Source: Pratylenchus scribneri
Lineage: Eukaryota; Nematoda; Chromadorea; Rhabditida; Pratylenchidae
DNA: 64,000 bases
Assembly (NCBI GenBank): GCA_030063045.1
Contig: JAQSEB010000015.1
Location: 1,612,001-1,676,000 of the forward strand
Direction: 5' to 3'
Under the pieces are notes generated by a model that was not told where the DNA came from, searched no databases, and saw nothing but the letters and a program-made list of their open reading frames with translations. Positions 1 to 12,059 of the stretch are shown one piece after another; positions within the stretch are counted from its first letter, which is position 1, and every line of letters starts with the position of its first letter. The translations under genes were made by a program, and so were the position numbers.

Positions 1-430
1 ATTTTTAAGGATAACTTCGATGCCAATTCCTATCAAATGAATTTAAATCGACGAAGTCTGTGTCGGAATAATTGTCGAATTCGGCTCTTTAAAATTTTTA
101 TAAGGCCAAAAAAATTATCTAAAATTTTAATTATTCTATCAGATGCAGAAAATTGTCTTCTATTTTTTGGTTTAAAAATTATTATTTTGGTCGGTTACCA
201 AAATTTTTGAACATACTCGATAATCCTATTCCTGCTGGCTTACTCCGAATCGACGGATCAATTTGTGTGAACATAGCTTTTACGAATTTTTATTAAAATA
301 TATTTTTAAAAAGAAAATTTTTTCTATTAAATGCCTTTTTTCTTACTTTTTCCAAATTTTATTTTTCTTTAATTAATCGTCAAATTGATAAGTTTATTTC
401 TCTATCAATTTTTAAAAAATATCTCTTTAC
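1..430. other. AT-rich stretch, probably intron of the minus-strand gene
   Basis: The last exon seen on the minus strand ends at 431 with a GTAAAG donor in phase 1, so this stretch should be intron. I see no open exon here. It has weakly mirrored segments around 5-75 and 205-275 (both contain an aatcgacg-type core), which may be a decayed foldback element. Confidence 0.4.
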
Positions 431-3400
431 CCTTGAATTTTGTATCCAATATTGATTTTCTCAATCTTTTCGCTATATATTTATATTGTGAATCTTCTCC
501 CAACAATCCACTCATTGTTAGAATTTCAATTAAAATATTCAATTCCTCTTTGCGATCCAAATTTGATTCAATTTTTTCCACTCGGTTTCCTTTCGTATTT
601 TCATTTTTCAGTGAAGGCCGAATTTGATTTAATTTTTTTGCAAATCCTTGTTTGATTTTATTTAAAAATATTTTTTGCGTTTTTGTTTTAGTCATCATTT
701 CTTCCAAATTTGTCCCATTGACTTCCTCATTTCCTCTCTCAATTTTTATAAAATTGTCACAAAATTGTTCGAAATTTTCCATTTCTTTAATTGTTTTCTT
801 ATCAAATGACAAAATCATTTCTTTCATTTCACCAATAATTTCATTGGCGATTTTATTTTTTTCCTCATTATTTCTTCCTGCTTCCCTATAATTTTGGCAA
901 TTTTCAAAAAGTATTCGAATTTTTGTCTTTTCCTCCTCTTCATTTTTCCCATTATTATTCGACATTATTCTTTTAAAACGGCCTTTGAGCAATTTTAAGA
1001 TGAATTTACTTTTTATATCCATTTTATTTAGGATGGCCATTTCAAATTTTTCGGAAATAAAAATTTGATGCCAATCATTTTTCCTCTTCCTATTGTTCGT
1101 TTTATTTTCGGCTAAAAATTTGAAAATATCAAAAATTATTCTCATTATTGTATTAGTAATATTTGTTCCCCCCAACCCCCATTATTTCCCAAAAAACCTT
1201 TTAAATTTTATTTTTACCTGAACATATATTTAAGGGTTTTCGATGATGGAAAATCAGAATTTGTCATTATTTTTTGTAATTTATATAAACTGAACTGTTA
1301 TCGGTTCACAATCCCGTTTGGAAAAAATTGAATTTTGGTATATTTGGTCAAATTATATATCAATCGATGCGAATCGAATAGCTGATTTCTCATAAAATTC
1401 TAAAAGAGTATGGCTATTTAAAATTTTATAACTTTTTTAAGTAATCTTACTGACTTAACTGGCTATAACTATTTTAATTTTGAATTTTTTACGAAACAAA
1501 AAGCAGATTCTTATCAGTTATTCGATTCGCAATGAATGATGTATAATATGACCCAAAATACCAAAGCAATTTTTTCAAATTGGTTTGTGAACCGAAAACA
1601 GTTCAAATAAAATAGCTACTAAAAAATAAATTCGAATTCTCCGTCATAAGTTAAAAGGGGGACACCTATTTAATTAATAAAAAAATTACCATAAATTTGC
1701 AAAAAACTTTTTAAATTTTGCCAATTGCCAATGGAAATTATAGGCAAAATTAATCCCATATCAATTTGAATATCATCTAAAAATAAAAAAAATAATTCAA
1801 TAAGAATTAAAATTTCACACCATTTTTCAATAATTTGCCAAAAATGTAGCCGAAAAGATCCTCTCTTGTCATCATTATTAATTCAAATAAATGAGCAATT
1901 TCAATGTTTGGTGAACTCATCTAAAAAAATGCAAATAAATTTAAAAAAAAAATATTTTTAAAATAAATTCAAACCTCAAATTTGCCCTTAACGCGCACTT
2001 TTAAATCCCTTTTAGTGTCCGCCTCTTTGCCAATTTTTTTCCATTTTCTATGCAAACATTCCACTTGGCTGCTATATTTTTCATTATTCAAACAAAATAC
2101 ATTGGAAACAATCCATTGATGCTGCCTTTTGGTTGTTAAAATCAGAAATTCCGCTAAATGGGCCCAGGATTCGTCCCAAACACGTTGTTCCTTTGCATCA
2201 TATGTTTGCTTCAGCCAAATTTCTTTCAATTGATCCAAACTCATGTTTGACAAACAACGCAAAGCTGAAGGTATTTGAGTTATTTTTATTCGTCTTGAAC
2301 ATATTTATTAATAGAAATCCGATTATTTTGATTATATTTTGTTTGTGAATTTAAAATAACTTGAAATTATGAAAAATATTAATAATTTTTTTGTTGATTT
2401 TGAAGAACTTTTTGTTAAATCTATTTTAATCAATATTTCGTAATTTTTAACTGTCAATATTTTTTTGACCTTTTTCTATTTTTTATCAATATTTTTTGAA
2501 TTTTAAAAGACCATAATTTTATAATCTTTAGAAAAAATAAATATAAAATTATTTACCAATATTAATTAAAAATTAAATTTTGTAGTTAAAAATTAAATTT
2601 TGTCAATTTTGTAAAAAAAAATAATTAAGAAAATTGATTTTTACATTTATTTCAAACATTTAAATATTTTTATGAAATTATTTTTTGGAGAATTAAATTA
2701 TTTTTTGAAATAAAAAACTTGAAATTTATAAAAAATTTTTTTAACAGTTTAATTAATATTCTGCCTATTTTAATAATTTGCAATTTTTTCACCAATTTTA
2801 TTTCTTCATTAATCATTTTACCATTTATTTTTCGCCATGCCACATCCATTAATTCCTTTGTTATCCCACTCAATTTGATGCCCAATTCCTTTAGCAGTGC
2901 ACTGGGATATTTTATTATGATTTGATTCAATGGCGCCAAATTCTCATCAACAAATTTTTTGTACAATTGGCAAATATTTTCAACTAAAAAAATTATACAA
3001 AAATAAAAAAAATAAATTAAAACCTCCTTCATTTGTTAATTCCTCAAAAATTGTTGTTGTCACCACTCCGGCAAATTGTCTTTCCTCCTTAATTACCACC
3101 GGCTCTTTGCATCGCAATTCTTTGTATCGCCAACTCCGACGGATGCAGCCGTGAAACCATTTGTAGAAATTCCATTGACGGAATATTTGCTGGAGAACGG
3201 TTGTTTCGATAATTGGCTCAATCATTGCAAAAACGACCAAAAATTCCAAACCAATTGACCTTTGAATGCGAATCTGAATAATACATTAATTTTTATGCTC
3301 CTCCAGTCATTCCTAGCTTTGGCTGTTCGATAATTACAAAGCGATCTGGTGCCGATGGTGGTAAATTGCTGACCGAGGCATTGTTTATGGCATTTTATTT

Positions 3401-6400
3401 GGCATAGAATTAGCTTCTAAATGATATCAAAAGCATTGGCCAATGTTGGATTTTCACCGAGTTATGGCCATAAAACCGACAGAATTTTAATCAAATCAGC
3501 AGTTTTTTGGCCATAACTCGGTGAATATCCAATATTGGCTACAATAATTTCGATGTCATTTTTTTTTCTAAATTTTTGCCTAAAAATATTAAAAACAATA
3601 ATACAGCAATTTTATCACCACCGGCAATTGTGGGATACATTGGATGATACCTAACGTTGATTGACCATATATAACCCTAAACATTAATCCTGATGAATCA
3701 TATGGGGCACTTATAAATTTTTTCACGAGGAAAAAAGGATACAAACGAGGCAAGTACCCGCCCAGATTCCCACTCCTCTTTTTTAAAAATAAATTCCAAT
3801 ATGTGTAAAACAACTGACATTTGTGCCCGTTTCATTTATTTTCTCTTTTCCCTTATCTTCTTCTGGCCATTGTATTGTCAAAATCCCTTCGGTTTCCAGT
3901 TTAAAATATCTTTTCAAAATCATCAGCAATTTTCGATTTTCAAATAAGCATTCCCTTTTGACCATTTTCTCCATTCGTTGATTTGCTTTCTCTTTTGTTT
4001 CCTTTAAAATATCCATTCTCTTCAAATGGCTCATTTTTAATTTCTTATTATCTTCTTGAATTTTTATTTCCAATTTTTCGCATTGTTCTTTCAAAAATTT
4101 GCCAAATTTATTTTCATTTGAATGATGGAAAAAACTTTCAGTTTTTTGCCATATTTTTTGGAATGCTTTTTTGGATCTATTATTTGCTTTTTCCAATTTT
4201 CTCATTGAATTTTTTTCAAGAATTATTTTCTCTAAATGTTCACAAAATATTTTAAATTTGCTCCTCATTTTGGGATCCATTATTTTTAAATTCATTTTTA
4301 CAATTGAATTTGGATTGCATAATTGCTTATGGTTTCTTTCCATTTGTTCTTCCCATTCATCTTCTTCAACCTCTGATTGCTTTATTACATATTTGGAAAT
4401 GTCAATCATTTCCAGCAATACCTGTTTGAATTATAAATATTATTTTTTTAATTTTTTTAATAAAAATAATTATATTTAAGGTAAAAGAATAAATGAAAAT
4501 ATTTAAAATGTAGAAAAAATTTGGATAGTATTTAATTTGCCAAAAAAAAACAATGAAAATGCCGAAAAGAGTATTGAAAATGCCGTAAAAGCTTATAACT
4601 ATTAGTGGTTTGCCGTACACCATCAACCATATAAGCAATCGATCGATCTCGTCAAGACGCATCGAATGATATATAATTGGTCGAGTTTTGGCCAAAAATT
4701 AAAGGTATTAAACCGTTAAAAACCTTTTTAATTTTTGGTTCAAAACTAAGTTAGAATTGGTTAAATCATGACAAAATATATACCAATCGACGCGTCTTGT
4801 GAGATCTATCGATTGGGTATATGACTTGGGGGGCTAGGACAAACGCTGAAGCTTTTCGGCATTTTCAAAACTCTTTTCGGCAATTTCAAAGTTTTTTTTT
4901 GGCAAATTAAATTTTCCCCGAAAATATTTTAATATGTAGAAAAAATTTTAAAATGGCGAAAATTATATTATGTCTAAAAATAATTTTTGTTATTATAGTT
5001 AGCCATAAATAGGTGTTATGCTTTAGGATAAGGTTTTGGTTACGGTTAGGTTAGACAAAGGCTAGGCATGGGAATCTTAAAGAAGTCTGTTATGACCAAA
5101 TAGTTTGATTCTAAAATAATTGTTATGACAAAATTATTTGGTCATAAAAATAATATTTTTCGATATGAAGGATTTTTTAGAATTTCAAAAATTTTTCTAC
5201 CAAATTAAATTTTAACTAAAAAATAAATGTCTCTCTAATGCTCACTGTACTAATTGGTTTTTTTTTTTTGCTTAAAAATTGGAAAATAAATTAAAATAAA
5301 ACCGTAATAAAATTTTCTTGGCTTTTTCGCAATTCCTTCATATTTTTCTGATCTTCTTCATCATTGTCTTCATCAATTCCCTTTCCTTTATCCGATTTTA
5401 TTTCCTCTTCTTCTTTCATTATTTCCGCATTTTCTTTCCCTTTCGATTTTCTTTTTCCACCAAATTTTTTGATTGTTTGTAAAAAATTCGAAGAAAATAT
5501 TTTTATTTTTTTGCTGCTTTTTTTATTGTCTTCCTGGATAGGAGGAATATTTTCGTGAGCTCTAAATGAATCAGCAGAATTAGCAGAATTCGATTTTTGT
5601 AATTTTTCGTAATTTTTATTATTTTTTAATTCCTTCAGAATTGTTTCCAATTCCATTTCCAATTCGTCCATTTTTTCTCTTACAATTTCTTTGCCAGGGA
5701 AAAATTTTTCATCCAATTCGATTAAGTCCGATTCATGACTGGAAAAATAAAATAATATTTATTCAAATTCAAATTTAATTTAATAATTATATTTCAAATT
5801 AAATATTTCCAACTGATTCAATTTGTCGGCATACTCCAAAAATATGAAATTCGTTGCTTTCCTTAATTCGTTCAAAATAAACAATTTGTTATTGTTTATT
5901 ATCGATGGCCAATCTTCTTGAATTTCGCTTTCCTCTGCGATTCGAGGAGATTCCCTTTGTCGTTTCCTTTCATAACCTTTGTAATAATAAGTAATAATTT
6001 TAACAGAAAAATTTGTAATTACTAATAACCAAGTTCCTTCCCCTTATTTTTGTGATAGAAATTTTTATGTTCAATTTCGACTAAAAAAATATGTGGTTCG
6101 AATATCATGTATATTTTGTAATTGGAACCTTTATAAATTGTCTAAACCTCTTTCGCTAACTTTTTAGATTTCCTATTTTGACTCCAAAAATGTTAAATTT
6201 GGGCAAAAAATAAGCGTTAATTTAATTACGAATACTATCACACCCTAGACTGAAAGATGGACAAGATATAGTCGGTTATAAAGGATTAAGAAGGATATAG
6301 ATGGATTAACCCTTAATATTCTGGACTCCGGAATGAATAATAATAATAATAAAAGATTGAAAGGTCTATATTTGATATTGTAGACATGCAAAACTTTTTT

Positions 6401-9400
6401 TTTTAATTCTTTATTTTTTTGCATTTTTACTGAAAATGTTTTCAAATCGGTTTTTGAACATATAAAAAAGTCTCCAGAATTCAAAACTAAACGATATTCA
6501 GATTCCCAAATCTCTAAAATCCTATATACAATTTTTAAGTCGAAAATTAAATATAAAAATTTTTGATAAAAAAAATGGGGTAAACAAATTAGAATATTAG
6601 AGAAAAATTTATATTTTAAGCCAATAACTTTCTTATAATTAATTTTAATAGAAAAATTTTAAAAAATATACTTTGTAATTTCTCATTTGCCCTTTTGGCG
6701 ATATGTTCAAATATGAGCTTAATTCCATGGAAATAATGTTCGTCCATATATTTCTCATTTAAATGGACCATTCCATCATTTTGACCAATAATAAACAGTT
6801 TTGATTCCATTCCATCCGAGTAATCAGCGGAATCCTCCAAATCCTTGAATAACCGTGAAATTGTCCCAAAATGATTTGTTTCGCCATCACTCTCCAACCA
6901 TTCTTTTAACAATCGCTGATGCTCCCCCTCATTATTCGCATCATTTTTATGATGATGATTATGAGAAGAAGTTGCTTGACTTTTGCTGAATAATGTGGAT
7001 CAGAAAAATAAATGAGAAATTATCATGGGAAAATTTAGTATTACTTAAAGGATATTCAATTTATATTATAATTAACAAATGACAATCTAATTTATTTTTA
7101 GTCAAATTATCGTAGAGGGGATAAAATCGTTGAAATTTTCTATTTCCGATGTGAGGCAAATATCATATGTGATAATAGCATTTTCTAATTAGTATATAGT
7201 ATATATGTTACGCCGAATATGGGGAATTGACGATTCCGAGGAATCGGCGTTGACAAATTTCGGGAATCTCGGTTTCTAGACATCGTACAGACTCGAAAGT
7301 ATGCTCATTCGATTCGGCATGGTCGATTTACTATATGAAATTTCAATTACAGACCCCTAAACCCTAAGCTTAGCCCCTAAACCCTAGCCCGGAGCCCCTA
7401 AAACCCATTCCACCCTGAATCCTAATCCTAACCCTAGCCCCTAATTCGGTATGTAATTGAAATTTCATATAGTAAATCGACTATGACGAGTCGAATGAGC
7501 CTACTATCGAGTCTATACGATGCCTAGAAGCCGAGATTCCCAAAATTAGCTAACCAAAACCCCCAGCTAATCCCGGGACTAGCTAATTCCCAGAATTAGC
7601 TGTAACATATACATGCGATGGCTATGTGAAATACCCAACTTTCAAAAAATAATATAATTATAACCCAATAAATTCCATAGTGTGTTTTTGAATTCAAATT
7701 ATATATAAAATTATATTTTAAGGTAATCCTACAATAGAGATTATAGCCACTAAGAATTATCTCTTCCTTAAAAATTGTACTGAATATTAGAAAATTTAGA
7801 AGATATTTAATGAATTTTCAATATTTGCAAAAATAATTTTTTTTGCAAATTTTAATTAGTAAAATTTTAATTATTTACCCTCCTCTTTCTCTCTCTCTAT
7901 CCTCACATCTCTCTTTTTTGCACTTCCATTTTTCCATTTCAAATAGCCGCAAATCATTCATCAACAATAGCAAATTTTCACCCTCCAAACTTTCCAATAC
8001 CATATTTTTAAAATCCTCCTTTTGTTCCTCTGATTTGAGCATTGGAATTACTTTTTTGTCCAAATCCACAAGGAACATTTCTTCCAAAAATGTTTTCAGC
8101 TGTTTTGGTTTCTTTGTTCGCCTAAATTTTCCCGATGGTTCAATGTATTCCTTAATCTCAACATCGATTGTGTGTTTTTTGTATTTTTCAACCAAATAAG
8201 ACGCTAAAAATGATGATTTTGACTAATATATTATTAAAAGATGCAAATATTTTTATTTGAATTATTTTTGCTACTATTTAATGGGGGTAATGGGGGAGGC
8301 AAAAATTTAACTGCCAGTTGAAAATTCATTATTCTGCTTCCCCAGATAATTTTAGTAGAGAAAATAGCACGAAAGGAGATCTAAACCCTAAAAGTCGAAC
8401 TTACTCCTATCACCTTACCCCTAAAACCAATCCAAACCTAACCAACCTAACCTTCCAAACTATAAATAAGGTTTGCATGTTTAATGAAATTTAAATTTAG
8501 AATAGGATAGGCTTAAGGTAGTGCCGGATAGGTTTAGGGATACGGTAAGATTAGGTTTAGGGTAGGTCAAATTTAAAGTTAGGAATGGTAAAATATCTTT
8601 AAAGTTTTTTATTGTGTAACACTCTTTAAGATACTGGGGGAGACAGAGTAAAGAATTTGCTACTACATCTACCGTAAAATTTTTGTCTCCCCTCTTAACT
8701 TTTTGTCTCCCCGTTAATTTCGTAATATCTTATTATTCTTTTTTTTAAATAAGAATTTTATTTTTGTTTTCTTTCCAAAATCCAACATACTAAATTTTTT
8801 TAAATTTCCTCAAAATCCAATAAAAAATTTGGTACTTTTCCGTTATCTGTGAGGAGATTTTGGTAATACTTCGGTTTACGCCCCCCCCCCTTTTTCCAAA
8901 AAAAATTTTTTAATTTTATTTTATGCTAAAAACATGTTTTTAGGGGTTTTTGATGATGGAGAATCCGAATTTGGTATTATTTTTTCATTAACTATACTAG
9001 CTGAACCGTTATCGGTTCAGAAACCGGTTTCGAAAAATCGAACTTTGGTATTCTGGGTCATATTATATATGAATCGACGCGTCTCGATGAGTTGGGAATG
9101 AATCTGCAATTGGTTTTAGATATAACACAAAATTATAAAAGTTATGGTCATTTTAATCAGTCAGGTCATCAAACCCCCTTTATAATTTTAAATGGCCATA
9201 ACTTTTTTAATTTTGAGTTTTGTGCAAAACCGATTGCAGATTCATTCCCAGCTCATCATTACGCGTCGAAAGATGTATAAGATGACCTAAAATGCCAAAG
9301 TTCGATTTTACGAAACCGGTTTCTAAACCTATAACGGTTCAGCTAGTATAGTTAATGAAAAAATAATGCCAAATTCGGATTCTCCATCATCAATAACCCC

Positions 9401-10102
9401 TAAAAACATGTTTTTAGCATAAATAAAATTAAAAAATTTTTTTGGAAAAAAGGGGGGGCGTAAACCGAAGTATTACCGAGATTTTTTTAGGTCAACTGGG
9501 GAAAGGTACCGGTGATCCCCATGGGACATCCAGTATGGGGTTAGGGCTTTGGGGGATAGGTTATCATTTCACATATCCCTAACCCTAACCCTAATCACCT
9601 TAAGGGGAGACCCTTCCTTTTTTTCAAAATCTGATCACAGATAACGGAAAAGTACCAAAAATTTACCCGAACGATCGGACATCTGCAAAATTGCAGCCTG
9701 TGTTGCGGTTGCCAAGAAAACATAATTGTCCACCTCCGCCTTTGTTCTGGTCAAAAAGAATGTTTTCTTCAGTGCTGTCAGTGCACTTTTCTCATTGGCA
9801 AAGTGATATTTGCCCTTTTGGTAAAATTTGCCTGGCCATGTTGTCACATCGTAATTTTTCATGTTTTGTGAGATGAAAAATCGCGTCACAAAAGTTTTCC
9901 AGAAGTATTCAAAACTCAAATGTGGAATGCTCATCAGAAGGGATGCCGTCAGAAAACGTTTTTCCCTTTGATGTAATTCATTCGAAGTGGGAAAATATTC
10001 GGACACCGAGGAAGTCAAATTTCCCATTGTCAATTTCAAGCCATTTTCTACATTGGATTTACAACAATGAACGAATAATAGGAGAAGAAAAAATATTTTC
10101 AT
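431..10102 (-). CDS. Large multi-exon secreted Lys/Glu-rich protein, unknown family, 3' end off window
   Basis: Spliced model, minus strand: 10102-9667, 8203-7879, 6985-6672, 5976-5814, 5738-5303, 4421-3819, 3273-3024, 2983-2822, 2264-1975, 1920-1821, 1111-431, then a GTAAAG donor leading off the left edge. All junctions have GT/AG and the phases chain without a stop for 1253 codons. The start ATG at 10102 opens a signal peptide (MKIFFLLLLFVHCCKS). Exons 5, 6 and 11 are rich in Lys, Glu and Asn and probably coiled coil. Exon 3 has a His/Asn-rich stretch. Exon 7 contains YKWFHGCIRRSWR (about residues 796-808), which resembles a motif in the two J-domain genes downstream. I recognise no family and assign no function; a secreted or secretory-pathway protein is inferred from the signal peptide only. 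The least certain junction is the exon 6 donor (GTCAGT at 3818), chosen by phase. Introns of up to 1.5 kb hold foldback repeats. Confidence 0.7.
1205..1662. repeat. Foldback element in intron 10 of the minus-strand gene
   Basis: The left part (gggttttcgatgatgg, then actgttatcggttca) is mirrored imperfectly on the right (tgaaccgaaaacagttc, then a degraded end near 1640). The same ordered words occur in the larger palindrome at about 8835-9660, so this is a diverged member of one non-autonomous foldback family. It has no coding capacity. Confidence 0.6.
3435..3560. repeat. Short inverted repeat in intron 6 of the minus-strand gene
   Basis: The arm ccgagttatggccat (3459-3473) is mirrored by ttggccataactcggtg (3508-3524), and the outer bases also pair (ccaatgttgg with ccaatattgg). 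About 30 bp separate the inner arms. It is a small hairpin-forming MITE-like sequence with no coding potential. Confidence 0.6.
4555..4890. repeat. Nested foldback element in intron 5 of the minus-strand gene
   Basis: Outer arms are aatgccgaaaagagtatt (about 4558) and aactcttttcggcaattt (about 4868). Inner arms are cgatctcgtcaagacgc (about 4644) and gcgtcttgtgagatcta (about 4791), with tatata/ccaat words also mirrored. Arms are imperfect, so the element is old. It has no ORF of its own. Confidence 0.6.
7200..7610. repeat. Foldback element with telomere-like CCCTAA loop, intron 2
   Basis: The arm tcgatttactatatgaaat (about 7323) is mirrored almost exactly by atttcatatagtaaatcga (about 7461). 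Similarity continues outward through cattcgattcgg/gtcgaatgag and gggaatctcggtttctag/ctagaagccgagattccc. The loop (about 7350-7445) holds irregular repeats of taaaccctag and cctaaccctag. Related words occur in intron 2 of both J-domain genes. Confidence 0.7.
8285..8720. repeat. Foldback element in intron 1 of the minus-strand gene
   Basis: The left arm attctgcttccccagataat (8331-8350) is mirrored by agatactgggggagacag (8629-8646). The middle holds cctaaccaacctaacc and, inverted, ggtttagggtagg stretches. The same architecture and similar arm words recur at about 24300-24905 in intron 4 of the second J-domain gene, so the two belong to one family. Confidence 0.6.
8835..9660. repeat. Large foldback element in intron 1, next to the exon 1 donor
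   Basis: Outer arms are ggtacttttccgttatctgt (8830-8849) and acagataacggaaaagtacc (9638-9657), which match perfectly as inverted repeats. Inner arms cover about 8865-9100 and 9240-9475, including cttcggtttacgcccccc and gggggcgtaaaccgaag, and are nearly identical. The right arm has an extra insert (about 9496-9630) with ccctaaccctaaccctaatc. High arm identity suggests a young copy. The short ORF at 9092-9280 lies in the loop and is not a gene. Confidence 0.75.
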
Positions 10103-10843
10103 TTTTCTTTTTAAGGGAAGAAATTTTGTCTTTCTTGCTGTTGAATTGAATCTGATTGGGTAGATGAAAACTGCAAATGATTAAAATTTTCTTTTGATTT
10201 TAAAATTTAAATTATAAATGACATAATGCATAAACAATTGATATGGATAACTCGATTAATTTGTTATGCATCTGATTAGAAAATCGAATACTTGGGGGCT
10301 ATGGGTACACCATTTTGTCGCCAGCGGAATACCGTCCGACAACTCCACTCCATTCTCTAATAAAATGTAATCTTATTAGGTAGAGAATTGAGATACAGAG
10401 GGATTCGAATTTTTGGCATATTTTGTTTTGAAATTACATTTTCATGATCAAGAGGATTATATCAGCTTCAACAAAAATTTGTTTCGTAAATTTTTTGGGT
10501 ACTTAATTGGACCAGAATGGAATAATGCGGAACAATATTTTCGCTTTATCGTTGTTTCATTTTTATTTTGAATTATTTAAGGTTGGACTAGGAAGGCTTT
10601 TTCATGTAATTTGGCCAATTGCCACAGCCAACATTCAATTCGTCAATCGATTCAGTTGACAATGAGGAAAATAAATTATAATGGGGAAATTGAGAGAGAA
10701 ATTTTGGCCATGCGAACTGAAATTGGGCAAAAAGTGATGAAGAGAAGGCGAACCGATTGGAAAGGAAGAAAGAATATAGAGAATGGGATAAGGGGGAAGA
10801 TGGGCATCAAAAATCAATCATTCAAAAAAATGTGGAGGAGAAG
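10103..10843. other. Intergenic, 5' side of the minus-strand gene
   Basis: No convincing gene is visible. It should contain the promoter of the minus-strand gene, but I see no distinctive core motif beyond AT-rich runs. An ORF of 97 codons starting at 10611 is low complexity, lacks splice context and runs across a MITE insertion site, so it is not called. Confidence 0.4.
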
Positions 10844-11176
10844 CAGGGCTTTCAGATGGATTTTCGATTTGGGGGGCATTTTGGAAGAAAAAGTGGGCAT
10901 TTGAAGGGGGGGGGGGGGCAGTTTCAGTAAAAATGTGGCATTTTTGGGGCCATTTTTGAAAATTATCAAAAAGCGAACAAAAATTTAGTCAAAAATGCAA
11001 CGAAAAATTAGGCCAAAAAATGGCTGTACAGTGAAAAATTTTTACCAAAAATGCTCCATTTGAGGAAATTTTAACAAAAAATCAAAAGTGGGCATTTGGG
11101 GGTGACTCGACTCGGGGGGCAAAATCCCAAAAGAGGGAAAATGCCCCCTATAGGGGGTAATCTGATGAGAGCCCTG
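10844..11176. mobile_element. hAT-type MITE, 333 bp, with 8-bp target duplication
   Basis: The left end starts CAGGGCTTTCAGATGG and the right end, read inward, starts CAGGGCTCTCATCAGAT. Both are flanked by the identical octamer AGGAGAAG (10836-10843 and 11177-11184). An 8-bp duplication and a CAGGG terminus are typical of hAT elements. It contains an 11-13 bp poly-G run and a palindromic ccccctataggggg near the right end. There is no transposase, so it is non-autonomous. Confidence 0.8.
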
Positions 11177-11570
11177 AGGAGAAGATGAAAAGAATTAGAG
11201 GTTGATTGAGGTTATATATATATAATATTTTCTGTTTATCGTTATTTTTTTCAAGTTTGCAAAAACTAGCCTGTCAATTTTCGAGATCTTTTTTTTAAAA
11301 GTTTTGTATTTCGGTGGCACATATGGAAAAACCTCAACTTTTTAAAAATCATTTTTGGGTTTCGAGATATTAGCCAAAAACCGGTTTAAAAAATTGAATT
11401 TTTGGGGTTTACTCAGGTAAAACTTTTTTCCTTTTGATTTTTCGATACCCATTGTTATCCTAGGATTTTAAGTTAGAGTCTTAGCTACAAAATGATATAT
11501 GGTTTATGGGGTCTATCTTCAAAACCCAGGGCTGTGGAGTCCGGCAAAAATTGGTACCTCGACATTTTTT

Positions 11571-11640
11571 CCTTCATAGCCGATTGGCGAAGATGGGGGG
11601 ATAGGAACGGAGGTCGCGGATTCGAATCCCACCAAAGGCT
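11571..11640 (+). pseudogene. Decayed tRNA-like sequence (possible SINE head)
   Basis: Contains an A-box-like atagccgattgg (11578-11589) and a good B-box-like ggattcgaatccc (11617-11629) at tRNA-like spacing. The acceptor and T stems do not pair well, so this is a pseudo-tRNA or the tRNA-derived head of a SINE, not a functional tRNA. Downstream, ttaggggttttcgaatttcg and two aaccggtt words resemble foldback sequence elsewhere in the window. Confidence 0.3.
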
Positions 11641-12059
11641 AATAATTTTTTTAGGGGTTTTCGAATTTCGATGATGGGGATCACGAATTTGAGGTTTAAT
11701 TTGAAAATTAAACCGGTTCAAATTTTTAAACCGGTTCTGCGCGAGTTGAATTTTTATCAGAAATGTGGGGAATGGATTCTAATATTAAATATAACCCTCC
11801 TAAGAATCTTTTAAAGCGCGATAGCGCTTTCTTTCTTCCAACCCACGTATTCCTTCCGTCACCCCTTAAGAACCAGCGGGCTTGCCCGCTGGTTCTTTGA
11901 GTATATATAATTTATTTATTTTTTATTGAATTATGGAATATAATGCTAATTTTAAATTATAGGCAATTATTTAACTGTTCTCTCGTTTATTGGAGTTGTT
12001 TTTTATTAAAGAATATCCTTTTTAGGTATTATTCAAATATACTCAATATCGATATAGAA

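Noticed and set aside
385..891. Plus-strand hydrophobic ORFs at 385, 440 and 652
   Set aside because: They are the opposite strand of exon 11 of the minus-strand gene; AT-rich Lys/Glu coding gives Phe/Leu/Ser-rich shadows.
3300..3407. Plus-strand open stretch reading PPVIPSFGCSIITKRSG and on to a TAG
   Set aside because: Protein-like composition, but it lies in a minus-strand intron with no start, splice sites or relative in the window. Possibly a gene fragment; a translated search would decide.
9092..9280. Small plus-strand ORF
   Set aside because: Lies in the loop and inner arms of the large foldback element; both arms contain mirror copies of the sequence.
9570..9600. True internal telomere
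   Set aside because: The CCCTAA-like tract is short, irregular and sits in a foldback insert; several similar tracts are scattered in introns.
10611..10904. 97-codon Arg/Lys-rich plus-strand ORF
   Set aside because: Runs across the target duplication and end of the hAT MITE, so its 3' part is element sequence.
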